DNA of 64,000 nucleotides from Solibaculum mannosilyticum (lineage in GTDB: Bacteria; Bacillota; Clostridia; Oscillospirales; Acutalibacteraceae). Both the position numbers and the translations under genes were made by a program. This document shows, piece after piece, positions 17,242 to 24,512 of this stretch. Within the stretch, counting starts at the first letter, position 1. Every line of letters begins with the position of its first letter. The DNA is taken from the NCBI RefSeq assembly GCF_015140235.1, contig NZ_AP023321.1:2346501-2410500 (forward strand), given 5' to 3'. Under the pieces are notes generated by a model. That model made no database searches. It saw only the letters and a program-made list of their open reading frames with translations, and was not told where the DNA came from.

Positions 17242-18102
17242 TTAATCCAAAGTGAGTCCCAAATACGGCGGTTTCCCTCTCCAGATACAGGGACTCGACA
17301 CCGGCAGGATCATTCCGCCCGGCGACATTTTGGAGATCTCCTGACGCAGGATCCCTGCCGGAGAACGCATGGTAAAGGTCTCCCCTTCCGACTGCTTTAA
17401 GATGGCGTCGGCCAGATAAGCAAATACGCCCCGCTCTGCCATCCATTCCTTAACGGTTACGTGAGGCCCCGGTCCCACCAGGGCGTATCCTACCCCCTGG
17501 GGACAGCGTATAAAAATGTTTTTGCCTCCGGTAAAGGTATTTTCCTCCAGAGCGTACTCAACGGCATCCTCCTCCCACTGGATGGAACCTTCCCACCCGT
17601 CCAGATAATGACGGCGGAATGCAGTTATCACATCAGCAAAGGCCGGCAGAATCTGGCTTCCTGCCTTTGCACAGCTTAAAAGCTGCTTTCGTGTGAACTT
17701 TGCCGTGGATTCCTGGAAAAAAGTGCGGTATCCGTGCCGCTCATAGTACCGTGTGAGAGATGGTTCTCCCGGCCGCAGTACCAGAGCTGCCAGATCTTCT
17801 TCTTTGGCAATGCTCTTTGCATAGTGTAAAAGGTTCCCCATCCACCCCTTGCTCTGCTTTTTCGGATGGGTCGCAGCGGCGTAAATATATCCCGCCGGAT
17901 GCTGTTCCCCATCCACATTGATATGACAGGGAAGAACATAGAGCACCGACACTGGTTTGTCTTTTTCGTATGCCACCATGGCCTTCTGGACGGAAAAACG
18001 GTGCTCAAAAAAGAAGTCGATATAAGAATCCGGGTCGCCAAAAGCGGCCTTCCAAATTTGTTTTAATGCGGGGATATCCTCTCCCCTGGGACGGGCCATC
18101 AT
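17242..18102 (-). CDS. GNAT-family N-acetyltransferase
   Basis: 286 residues. The N-terminal GNAT domain contains AAATHPKKQSKGWMGNLLHYA, the acetyl-CoA binding loop, and YYERHGYRTFF. The C-terminal half has the sterol-carrier-like layout of Eis-type enzymes (MRSPAGILRQEISKMSPGGMIL). Substrate unknown; a small amine or peptide amino group is likely. The start ATG overlaps the stop of the DUF2156 gene (ATGA), so it is translated as part of the thyX-tmk-DUF2156 operon. Confidence 0.82.
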   Translation of the reverse strand: MMARPRGEDIPALKQIWKAAFGDPDSYIDFFFEHRFSVQKAMVAYEKDKPVSVLYVLPCHINVDGEQHPAGYIYAAATHPKKQSKGWMGNLLHYAKSIAKEEDLAALVLRPGEPSLTRYYERHGYRTFFQESTAKFTRKQLLSCAKAGSQILPAFADVITAFRRHYLDGWEGSIQWEEDAVEYALEENTFTGGKNIFIRCPQGVGYALVGPGPHVTVKEWMAERGVFAYLADAILKQSEGETFTMRSPAGILRQEISKMSPGGMILPVSSPCIWRGKPPYLGLTLD

Positions 18103-18989
18103 AATGTATCACCAAACAAAGCGTATCCGCGTTCCACCAGCATGGCCGGCTGGTACGACATCTTGGACTTGCGCAGGCCGGGGATATCCATATCCTCTTC
18201 CCGGTTGATATATTGGTATCCACTCAGACGCCGCGCGGCAAATTCACGGTTGATCATGGGATAAGCCCCTTGGATATGGGAAAATGCCTTCTCAAAGTGC
18301 AGCACAAAACAGTCCTTTGTCAGCTCTTCCCCTATGGTGAAGGCCACTACTTGTCCCCCGGTTCGGATAAGCCCTCCCTGGAAACCCAGTTCTTCAAAAT
18401 GATCAAAGCTGTCGTAAAGGGCCAGCCTTTCGTCCTCCAGGCCTTCTTTATCCTGATTTTCCACAAGCCATTTTTCAAACATATCCCCGCATTCCGAAAG
18501 ATTCTGCGCCGTGATATCCTCATAGCTCCAATCGGGATTGTTTGTCTCAAAGCGCGAGATATGGTTCCGCTTGCCGTGATATTTACGTCCCTTTAGTTCG
18601 ATGAGATCGGTGGAACGGTAAACGTAGTCGGCGGCATAACGCAGAGGTTCATAGGTGAACTGACCGTCGTATTGGGTTTTTAAGAGTTCGGCCATCTCCG
18701 GGGTGACCGAATAAAGACGGAGAGGAATCCCGTTCTTCTTTGCGTCTTCCCGGTAGAGCTCGATAGCCTCTTGCCAATCCCCCGTGCCGGCAGGGAACAG
18801 ATAGGCCCCTCCCCGGAGATTGCTCTTGGCTAAAAATAGGTCTTTATGCCGGGCAATCCCCTTCTGGAGCAGACGGCGCCAAATATAATTGAGTCCAAAA
18901 CTGTATTCGGAGTTGTTGTATTCAGAATACGCTAACAGCTCCCGCACCCATTGTTTATCTTCTAAGCGCGGTTCGCGAAATTCGATCAT
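18099..18989 (-). CDS. DUF2156 domain protein (LPG synthase-like GNAT fold)
   Basis: 296 residues from ATG 18989 (AGGAGG 13 nt upstream, long spacing); ATG 19022 inside tmk is the alternative. The family shares the double-GNAT fold of the C-terminal domain of lysylphosphatidylglycerol synthases and Fem-type transferases. Visible landmarks are YHGKRNHISRFE and FEKAFSHIQGAYPMINREFA. There is no membrane domain, so it is a soluble enzyme, perhaps an aminoacyl or acyl transferase. It pairs with the downstream GNAT gene by an ATGA overlap. Substrate unknown. Confidence 0.8.
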   Translation of the reverse strand: MIEFREPRLEDKQWVRELLAYSEYNNSEYSFGLNYIWRRLLQKGIARHKDLFLAKSNLRGGAYLFPAGTGDWQEAIELYREDAKKNGIPLRLYSVTPEMAELLKTQYDGQFTYEPLRYAADYVYRSTDLIELKGRKYHGKRNHISRFETNNPDWSYEDITAQNLSECGDMFEKWLVENQDKEGLEDERLALYDSFDHFEELGFQGGLIRTGGQVVAFTIGEELTKDCFVLHFEKAFSHIQGAYPMINREFAARRLSGYQYINREEDMDIPGLRKSKMSYQPAMLVERGYALFGDTL

Positions 18990-19006
18990 AAGGTCGTAGA
19001 TGCCTC

Positions 19007-19657
19007 CTAAAGTCGTTCCCATATTTCCTGGGTGATTGTATCAATTGGTAAAATGCAGCCGTCCCGGGCGCAGGGGATTACCTCCCAGCCAAGTCTCTCG
19101 GCAGCGTACAGGGCGCATTCCCGGCATTGCCTTAAATAACGGTTGTCCCGCTCGTGTAAATCTTTTTTGGATGCATCCCCTCCGTACCGGCTGAGCAGCA
19201 GGTCCTGGGAGATTTCCAACGGCACATCCAAAAAGATCACCCGGTCGGGACGGGGAAGTGCTAATCTTTTGTATTCATAATCCAAAAGCCATGTGAGATA
19301 TTCCTCCCATTGCTCCCGGGGCAATTTGGCCATCTGGTAAATGAGATTGGATGTGGTATACCGGGCCGATAAGATCCATGTGCCGGCTTCATAATCCTTT
19401 TTCCAATGGCGCACAAAGCTGGCATATCGATCCACGGCGTAGAAACTGGAGGCCGCATAGGCGTTGACTTCAGTAGCACTGTCTCCCAATTCCCCGTCCA
19501 GATACATGCGGACAAGCGCCGACGACGGCTCATTATAATCCGGGAAGGAGATGCCGCGGACCGCCTTTCCTTCCTTCTGGAACCGCATCAAGATCCGCTC
19601 GAACTGAGTGGACTTTCCACTGCCGTCCAATCCTTCCAGAACCATCAACCGTCTCAT
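19007..19657 (-). CDS. tmk: Thymidylate kinase
   Basis: 216 residues. P-loop EGLDGSGKST (8-17), the DRY-type motif YAVDRYAS, and the lid/ATP region LSRYGGDASKKDLHERD identify dTMP kinase, which phosphorylates dTMP to dTDP. The start ATG overlaps the TGA of thyX, so synthesis and phosphorylation of dTMP are coupled in one operon. Confidence 0.92.
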   Translation of the reverse strand: MRRLMVLEGLDGSGKSTQFERILMRFQKEGKAVRGISFPDYNEPSSALVRMYLDGELGDSATEVNAYAASSFYAVDRYASFVRHWKKDYEAGTWILSARYTTSNLIYQMAKLPREQWEEYLTWLLDYEYKRLALPRPDRVIFLDVPLEISQDLLLSRYGGDASKKDLHERDNRYLRQCRECALYAAERLGWEVIPCARDGCILPIDTITQEIWERL

Positions 19658-20400
19658 TTGTCTTCACCCAGAGAGTCAAAGCGTTCTCTTACTTCCTTCG
19701 CCTTGCCGCAGGACATCTTTCCCTCCGGACATGCGCCTCTCAGACATCCCGGCCCGGCCGATGCAAACAGGTGCGGCGCCACCCCTTTGACCAACTTAAG
19801 CATCTGCCATGCCACTTCCCGGATCTCCCACTGGGCACGGTTGCAGCACCGCAGGGAAAAGAAATTCAGCAGGCTCCTGGCATTCATTGTGACCATCATC
19901 TTGGTGGTACAGGCGTTTGGCAGAACAAATCGGGCATCCTCAATGGCCTTTTTATGGGCTGCCTTGGGCGCCATATCCTTTTGATACCGGCGTTCCAGGT
20001 GGGCGGTGAGGGTCTCGTAGGACTGTTTGGCCGATTCCATGGCCTTGAGGAAAAGTTCTTTTGTCTGCTCATCCCCCTCGATTTCGGGAGGAATGACATA
20101 GTCAAAACCAGCTTCATCCACATACCGCTGGCTCTGGACGCTGAAAGAGGCGATGCGATGCCGCGTGATCTGGGCCAATAAGGAACGGGATACCCCCTCG
20201 ATCCCAAAGGTAAAGGATGCGTGCTCAATAGGGGACTGATGCCCGATCTGGGTCAACATATCCAAAAACGAGGCGGTCTTTTCATCGTCCATCTGTTCCA
20301 TCACCTGGTCGATGGTGGAGGGAGAGTAACAAAGACGGGCGGCGGCAGCCACCGTCCGTTCCGGATCGGGGGTATACGAGATTAACGTTACGTTTGGCAT
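19654..20400 (-). CDS. thyX: Flavin-dependent thymidylate synthase
   Basis: 248 residues. The ThyX signature RHRIASFSVQSQRY (80-93) is complete, with the substrate-binding Ser and Gln residues. HQSPIEHASFTF precedes it. The enzyme makes dTMP from dUMP with FAD, NADPH and methylene-THF in the cytosol. No thyA lies nearby. AGGAGG precedes ATG 20400 by 7 nt. It heads the thyX-tmk-DUF2156-GNAT operon. A Cys-rich C-terminal tail (CLRGACPEGKMSCGK) is present. Confidence 0.95.
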   Translation of the reverse strand: MPNVTLISYTPDPERTVAAAARLCYSPSTIDQVMEQMDDEKTASFLDMLTQIGHQSPIEHASFTFGIEGVSRSLLAQITRHRIASFSVQSQRYVDEAGFDYVIPPEIEGDEQTKELFLKAMESAKQSYETLTAHLERRYQKDMAPKAAHKKAIEDARFVLPNACTTKMMVTMNARSLLNFFSLRCCNRAQWEIREVAWQMLKLVKGVAPHLFASAGPGCLRGACPEGKMSCGKAKEVRERFDSLGEDK

Positions 20401-20512
20401 CGGGGCACCTCCTGATTCTCAAGGGCAGGGCGGAGCCGGTGACGAGTAGACTTGTTTTTATCCTACCCCAAAATAAGGCCACCTATGCCCATACAACCAT
20501 ACTATGGATTTT

Positions 20513-20542
20513 ATTATACCATATTTTAGCCCACAAGGGCAA
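20513..20542 (-). promoter_or_regulatory. Sigma-A promoter of thyX
   Basis: On the minus strand TTGCCC (20537-20542), 18-nt spacer, perfect TATAAT (20513-20518). Confidence 0.65.
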
Positions 20543-20610
20543 GATTCCATAAAAACCGTCCCTTTTGACAACTATTCTCGGCCTCCGCTTTGCCAATTCT
20601 ACAATCCGCC

Positions 20611-20639
20611 TTGTTTTTGCAGGGACTCTGTGATAAAAT
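20611..20639 (+). promoter_or_regulatory. Promoter of the RNHCP gene and its leader
   Basis: TTGTTT (20611-20616), 17-nt spacer, TAAAAT (20634-20639). The predicted start near 20646 gives a leader of about 150 nt containing the 11-codon ORF and attenuator hairpins. Confidence 0.7.
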
Positions 20640-20687
20640 AACTCCGGCCTTGCCGCCACTGTATGAACTATTTTAAGGAGATGCTTT

Positions 20688-20723
20688 ATGAAAAATTATT
20701 GTTCTTCGGTGATTGTTGACTGA
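20688..20723 (+). CDS. 11-residue leader peptide of the RNHCP attenuator
   Basis: ATG 20688 to TGA 20721-20723, encoding MKNYCSSVIVD. A strong AAGGAG (20675-20680) lies 7 nt upstream. Its stop codon is 2 nt before the 5' arm of the first attenuator hairpin, so a ribosome finishing or stalled at its end would cover that arm. Its presence as a well-initiated mini-ORF in the leader supports translation-based regulation of the downstream gene. Confidence 0.7.
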   Translation: MKNYCSSVIVD

Positions 20724-20725
20724 CC

Positions 20726-20788
20726 GGGAGGTTTGCGTCACACAATCGAACACAAGCCTCCCAAAAGTTAGATTTTACTTTTAGGAGG
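20726..20788 (+). promoter_or_regulatory. Translational attenuator: two mutually exclusive hairpins, one masking the SD
   Basis: Hairpin A pairs GGGAGGTTTG (20726-20735) with CAAGCCTCCC (20753-20762), 10 bp with one G-T wobble. Hairpin B pairs CCTCCcAAAAGT (20757-20768) with ACTTTTaGGAGG (20777-20788), 11 bp with one mismatch, and completely buries the AGGAGG ribosome site (20783-20788) of the RNHCP gene. Both use 20757-20762, so only one can form. Occupying arm 20726-20735 by a ribosome favours B (off); a free arm favours A (on). Confidence 0.75.
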
Positions 20789-20797
20789 ATTCTTCCC

Positions 20798-21226
20798 ATG
20801 AAGCGGGAAAATAAGAAAAAATCGTTTGAAAAGGGTTATTATAAAACACACCCCTGTGACCACACCTTCGTATGCAAGGTGTGCGGAAGAACCGTAACGC
20901 CCATGGGGGCTGGCAGCAATCATCGGAACCATTGTCCAAACTGCTTATGCAGCCAGCATCTGGACGACCTGCCCGGCGATCGATCGGCCGATTGCGGCGG
21001 CGTAATGGAGCCCATCGCAGTATGGGTCCGAAAAAACGGCGAATGGGCCATCATCCATCGTTGCCGTATCTGCGGCGAGCTGAGTTCAAATCGAATTGCG
21101 GCGGATGATAATCCGATAAAATTGATGTCACTGGCTATGAGGCCGGTCTCTCTTCCCCCGTTCCCCTTGGAAAAGATAGAGGAAATGACAAGGCTAATGG
21201 GTGGAGACGGTTCCTTAAAAGTATAA
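20798..21226 (+). CDS. RNHCP-domain zinc-ribbon protein
   Basis: 142 residues, soluble and basic at the N-terminus. The name-giving motif is present as NHRNHCPNCLCSQHLDD. CKVC (about 27-30) with CPNC forms a first metal site, and HRCRICGELSSNR a second. MEPIAVWVRKNGEWAIIHRC is typical of the family. The function is not established; zinc ribbons of this kind often contact RNA or ribosomes. Start ATG 20798 follows AGGAGG with 9-nt spacing, and that site is sequestered in an attenuator hairpin. It is a single-gene unit with its own promoter and terminator. Confidence 0.82.
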   Translation: MKRENKKKSFEKGYYKTHPCDHTFVCKVCGRTVTPMGAGSNHRNHCPNCLCSQHLDDLPGDRSADCGGVMEPIAVWVRKNGEWAIIHRCRICGELSSNRIAADDNPIKLMSLAMRPVSLPPFPLEKIEEMTRLMGGDGSLKV

Positions 21227-21228
21227 GC

Positions 21229-21270
21229 AGAGGGGCAGTCAATGGCAATACATTGGCTGCCCCTCTTTTT
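21229..21270 (+). terminator. Terminator after the RNHCP gene
   Basis: Stem AGAGGGGCAGtCAATG / CATTGgCTGCCCCTCT with a 6-nt loop, followed by TTTTTATTTT. Confidence 0.9.
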
Positions 21271-21278
21271 ATTTTAGT

Positions 21279-21326
21279 AAAATCCCCACTCTCCGTGGAA
21301 TCTTCCGGTGGAGAATGGGGATTTTT
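21279..21326 (-). terminator. Terminator after the spoIIID 3' exon
   Basis: Stem AAAATCCCCAcTCTCC / GGAGAaTGGGGATTTT with a 15-nt loop; on the minus strand TTTTACTAAAAT follows. It lies 20 nt beyond the spoIIID stop and can also act in the plus direction. Confidence 0.75.
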
Positions 21327-21346
21327 GTTGCCGCAGGATACTACTA

Positions 21347-21526
21347 TCAAGAGGGCGGCGCACCCGATGGCAGTAAAGAATCGTCGCAGTCTTTTTTGTA
21401 TTTGCGCCGTGTGGCCATACCCCCGCGGATGTGACGTTGGGCTTTGTTGGTATCCAGCACGGTTTTGACCTCCTGATAAAGCTGCCGGTCTACATACTTT
21501 AACCGCTCCGATACATCTTTGTGTAC
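21347..21526 (-). CDS. spoIIID: SpoIIID, 3' exon (codons 37/38-95), separated from its 5' exon by a 3-kb element
   Basis: Minus-strand frame with no start codon or ribosome site of its own. From the junction it reads VHKDVSERLKYVDRQ, then EVKTVLDTNKAQRHIRGGMATRRKYKK, and stops at 21347-21349. This is the C-terminal half of SpoIIID, the sigma-E-dependent mother-cell regulator (compare TVHKDLTERL and HLRGGEATKLKYKK in B. subtilis). The frame is continuous with the 5' exon at 24671-24561 if bases 21524-24560 are removed, giving a 95-residue protein against 93 in B. subtilis. It cannot be made from the present arrangement. Confidence 0.9.
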   Translation of the reverse strand, partial: VHKDVSERLKYVDRQLYQEVKTVLDTNKAQRHIRGGMATRRKYKKDCDDSLLPSGAPPS

Positions 21527-21527
21527 C

Positions 21528-21548
21528 GTTGTAACGATCCCGAACGGT
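21528..21548 (+). repeat. attP arm, left copy (21 bp)
   Basis: Starts GTTGTAACGATCC and ends CGAACGGT; identical to the reverse complement of 24534-24554. It begins 1 bp inside the TGTAC core. In the excised circle the two arms flank 10 bp (CGTATGTACC) symmetrically, with TG exactly at the centre. Confidence 0.9.
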
Positions 21549-21577
21549 TTGATCTTATTTCCTTGACTTAAGAATAG

Positions 21578-21613
21578 GAAAAAGCGGCGGATAACTTGTC
21601 CCGCCGCTTTTTC
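21578..21613 (-). terminator. Terminator of the recombinase gene
   Basis: Perfect 13-bp stem GAAAAAGCGGCGG (21578-21590) / CCGCCGCTTTTTC (21601-21613), 10-nt loop. It directly abuts the recombinase stop and separates the recombinase transcript from the spoIIID 3' exon. Confidence 0.9.
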
Positions 21614-23080
21614 TTACGATAAAGGTCTAAAATAGACATCCACCTGTCCTTCCTTGTCCACAGAGATGCTCTCGATGAGACTTTTGACCATGGTATTGTT
21701 GAGCAGTCCCGGAATCAGCATGGCCTTGGGAGATGGGGCATCTGTGTGATTTTGGGAGAAATTCAAATCTCCCATTCGCTCCAGATGTTCCTGTGCTTCC
21801 CCAAGCTGCCTCAGGATACGTCCTGTACGCTCCTGAAGTTCCGTCAATGTGATGATGCCGTTTTCGTAAAGATCCAGGCATTTTTCCCGCGTCCTTTTGA
21901 GACGTTTGCAAGTCTCCTCCAGCATCTTGTGATTCGCCCCTTGCCGCTCTTGTCCTAGAAGCCGCTGTATCTCACGGCCAAAGGCTTTGTCCACTTCCTT
22001 TTGGGTATCCACTGTCTGTCTCAAATAATCCAGCAGGACCTGTTCCAACTGGGCTTCGTCCAATGACGTGCTGTTGGGACAGCTGTCCGCCCCTTTTGCA
22101 TTGCGTCCGCCGCAGATCCATCGGACGGTGGTATTCCGGTAGGTCCGCACAAACCGCCGGAAGGTATGCCCACAGTGGCTGCATCGGATGAGGGTGCTGA
22201 ATAAATGCCGGTTACTGGGCTTTCTTCCCCCTTTTACAGCCTTCCCCCTCTCCGATAAGACGGCTTGCGCCGCCTCGAATAACGAGTCCTCCACAATGCG
22301 CAGTTCAGGGGAGTCGGTTATCATCCAGTCCGACGGATCTTTATCTTGCCTCTGGCTGGTGAGAAAATCCACCACCTCCTGCCTGCCGTTGACGACCTTC
22401 CCCACATAGATCGGGTTGCGCAAAATACGCGCTACGGCGTTCTGACTGAAATCATAGCCCCGTTTTGTGCATTCCCCTCTCCCGTTGAGCACAGACGCAA
22501 TTTTTGCCGCTCCCATCCCCTCCTCCACGTACAGATGAAAAATCTGCCGCACCACCTGTGCTTCTCTCTGGTTGATGCGAAGATGAAAATAATCCCCGTT
22601 TATTTTATCGTACCCAAACACCAGGTTGGGCACCTTGCCCTTTTGGGCGTTGCACTTTTTTCCGAACTTCACGCGTTTGGACGTGTTGGCGCTCTCCTCC
22701 TGGGCTAAGGCTCCAAATACCGTCAGGACAAATTCCGAATTGCCCAGCACCGTCTGATTGGAGGTGAGAAACAGCATCTCGATGCCCAACGCCTTGAGAC
22801 GTCTTGTACTGGTGAGAAGATCCACCGTATTGCGGGCAAAGCGGCTGATGTCTTTGACCACCACCATGTCAAATTCCCTCTTCTCAGCCTGTTCCATCAG
22901 GTCGAGAAAGGCTCGTCGGTTGCGTACCTTGGTGCCGCTGATGCCCTCGTCGGCATAGACGCGCAGCAGTTGATGTCCATTTTTCCGGGCGAATTCTTCA
23001 AAAAACTTCTTTTGCGCTTCCAGACTGTTGAGCTGATCCTCCTTGTCGGTGGATACCCGGCAATAGGCGGCAATTCTCAC
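21614..23080 (-). CDS. Large serine recombinase (excisionase/integrase of the spoIIID element)
   Basis: 488 residues from GTG 23080 (AAGGGGGAAGG upstream). The resolvase domain has the catalytic serine in YCRVSTDKEDQ (Ser10) and the conserved ISRFARNT and ALAQEES motifs. The Recombinase domain covers about 155-260 (VFGYDK..., GECTKRGYDFS). A zinc ribbon CSHCGH...WICGG...CPN is at about 340-385, then a coiled-coil region rich in Leu, Glu and Arg. It cuts and rejoins att sites by a 2-bp staggered break. Same class as SpoIVCA and SprA. Its start overlaps the stop of the small ORF upstream (GTGA). Confidence 0.95.
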   Translation of the reverse strand: MRIAAYCRVSTDKEDQLNSLEAQKKFFEEFARKNGHQLLRVYADEGISGTKVRNRRAFLDLMEQAEKREFDMVVVKDISRFARNTVDLLTSTRRLKALGIEMLFLTSNQTVLGNSEFVLTVFGALAQEESANTSKRVKFGKKCNAQKGKVPNLVFGYDKINGDYFHLRINQREAQVVRQIFHLYVEEGMGAAKIASVLNGRGECTKRGYDFSQNAVARILRNPIYVGKVVNGRQEVVDFLTSQRQDKDPSDWMITDSPELRIVEDSLFEAAQAVLSERGKAVKGGRKPSNRHLFSTLIRCSHCGHTFRRFVRTYRNTTVRWICGGRNAKGADSCPNSTSLDEAQLEQVLLDYLRQTVDTQKEVDKAFGREIQRLLGQERQGANHKMLEETCKRLKRTREKCLDLYENGIITLTELQERTGRILRQLGEAQEHLERMGDLNFSQNHTDAPSPKAMLIPGLLNNTMVKSLIESISVDKEGQVDVYFRPLS

Positions 23081-23211
23081 GGACCTTCCCCCTTTGTTTT
23101 CCCTCTTCTCCGCTCTACCGCCGTCCGGGCCAGCATCTTCAAAAGGAACTGGACGGTCTTTTCCGGGGAATTGGGATTGTGGAACGTGATGTGCATGGTT
23201 TTCTTTTCCAT
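23077..23211 (-). CDS. 44-residue protein translationally coupled to the recombinase
   Basis: ATG 23211 (GAGGAG, 9-nt spacing) to TGA 23077-23079; the stop overlaps the recombinase GTG as GTGA. The product has MHITFHNPNSPEKTVQFLLK and a strongly basic tail (RTAVERRRGKTKGEG). Small proteins with an HNPN...KT..(L/I)L pattern often precede serine recombinases in clostridial elements. Co-translation suggests it works with the recombinase, perhaps as a directionality factor or a regulator, but no activity can be assigned from sequence. Confidence 0.7.
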   Translation of the reverse strand: MEKKTMHITFHNPNSPEKTVQFLLKMLARTAVERRRGKTKGEGP

Positions 23212-23232
23212 CGAATACCACTCCTCAATCCC

Positions 23233-23263
23233 ATATATATCGGATGCTTGTCCCCTTTATGAC
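23233..23263 (-). promoter_or_regulatory. Possible sigma-E-type promoter of the recombinase pair
   Basis: On the minus strand GTCATAAA (23256-23263) is followed after about 14 nt by GATATATA, a partial match to the sigma-E pattern (KMATATT-N14-CATACAnT). Weak consensus evidence, but it is what a mother-cell-expressed excisionase would need. Confidence 0.3.
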
Positions 23264-23273
23264 TCACCCGTAA

Positions 23274-23303
23274 TTGACAATATCCATGTGGCTGCCGTAC
23301 AAT
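23274..23303 (+). promoter_or_regulatory. Sigma-A promoter of the element's glycosyltransferase
   Basis: Perfect TTGACA (23274-23279), 18-nt spacer, TACAAT (23298-23303). The leader contains a hairpin CCCCTA...TAGGGG (about 23323-23350). Confidence 0.75.
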
Positions 23304-23392
23304 GAAGGTTAAAAGTATGAAGTCCCCTACTCCTGCCCAAACTGATAGGGGAAACCATTGCCATTCAATCTTTGATCATGGAGGAAAACGTC

Positions 23393-24445
23393 ATGAGACG
23401 TATCGCCATATTCCAGCGTGACTTGGGCGTAGGCGGCATCCAGCGCGCCCTGCTCAATTTGCTTCATCACATCGATTTTACAAGATACAGAATCGATCTC
23501 TATCTCTGCGATAAGGAAAACTTCTTTGAATGTTCTTTCCCCAAAGAAATCCAGGTGCATTACCGGCCTCGTCTGCCTTACTGGTGCCGGTTTGTACCCT
23601 TCTTCCTGCTGCGTCACTTTTTCCCGCGTCCCAGAATCACGGAGCATTACGATGTGGCCATCGATTTCGGCGGGGATCACAACGAAACTGCCCTGGACTG
23701 CTGTATTTGTCCCGCTGATAAACGCATTCTTTTTTTCCACACCGATGTGGGAACAAAGTATAGATTAAATCCTAAATACCGCATCCTCTTTGGATTTTTC
23801 AAAGGAAAATTTCACTGCTTTGATGAGTTTGTAGCGGTATCGGAGGGTATTGTCTCTCCCTTCCGTCAAGTAACCGGCATCAAGGATAAACCCATCCACG
23901 TCATTCCCAATTACATCGATGTCCCTGCAGTCCTGGAGAAAAGCCGGGAAACAGTGGATTTCCAGGTGGATGCTAACCGCTGTAATTTTGTCGCCGTGGG
24001 AAGGATGTGCCATCCAAAAGGGTTTGACCTCTTGCTTGAGGATTTCGCCAAGGCCGTAAAGCGGCGCGATGATCTTCATCTCTATTTTATCGGGGATGGG
24101 CCCGACCGGGGACAACTGGAACTGCTGGTTTCAACACTGCATTTGGAATCCCACGTCACCATGTTGGGCGGCCGGCCCAATCCATTCCCTTACATGGCTC
24201 TGATGGACGCTTTGGTGCTCACCTCCCGCTTTGAAGGACAAGCCATCGTAGTACAGGAGGCCCGTGTGCTGGGACTCCCGGTCATCGCTCCCAAGCGTTT
24301 GGAAAAGGTCAACCCCTTGGTCCATGGGGTGGATGACATCGCAGATGCCCTGGTTTCTTTTCAGAAAACTTCCAAATCCCCTGATTTATTGGAACAATAC
24401 AATGCATCCGTTTTGCAGAAACTCGATGAGCTGCTTTGTTCCTGA
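23393..24445 (+). CDS. Glycosyltransferase family 4-type enzyme carried by the spoIIID element
   Basis: 350 residues from ATG 23393 (GGAGG with 8-nt spacing; an earlier ATG at 23378 lacks one). GT-B fold: the N-terminus RRIAIFQRDLGVGGIQRALLNLL has the Gly-rich acceptor loop. The C-terminal half has FVAVGRMCHPKGFDLLL, LYFIGDGPDRGQLELL, and the nucleotide-sugar signature SRFEGQAIVVQEARVLGLPVIA with conserved Glu residues. There is no TM segment; it acts at the cytosolic membrane face on a cell-surface or spore-surface glycan. Sugar and acceptor unknown. Its sigma-A promoter and own terminator indicate vegetative expression. Confidence 0.9.
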   Translation: MRRIAIFQRDLGVGGIQRALLNLLHHIDFTRYRIDLYLCDKENFFECSFPKEIQVHYRPRLPYWCRFVPFFLLRHFFPRPRITEHYDVAIDFGGDHNETALDCCICPADKRILFFHTDVGTKYRLNPKYRILFGFFKGKFHCFDEFVAVSEGIVSPFRQVTGIKDKPIHVIPNYIDVPAVLEKSRETVDFQVDANRCNFVAVGRMCHPKGFDLLLEDFAKAVKRRDDLHLYFIGDGPDRGQLELLVSTLHLESHVTMLGGRPNPFPYMALMDALVLTSRFEGQAIVVQEARVLGLPVIAPKRLEKVNPLVHGVDDIADALVSFQKTSKSPDLLEQYNASVLQKLDELLCS

Positions 24446-24457
24446 CAGATTCATCAG

Positions 24458-24498
24458 AAAAGGCACGTGTCTGAGTACTTACAGACACGTGCCTTTTT
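24458..24498 (+). terminator. Terminator of the glycosyltransferase gene
   Basis: Perfect 16-bp stem AAAAGGCACGTGTCTG-type / CAGACACGTGCCTTTT with an 8-nt loop and a T-run on each strand. Confidence 0.92.
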
Positions 24499-24512
24499 CA
24501 TGTATCGATTCC

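Noticed and set aside
21253-21468. 71-codon plus-strand ORF over the spoIIID 3' exon
   Set aside because: It overlaps two terminators and the SpoIIID frame on the other strand, and has no ribosome site.
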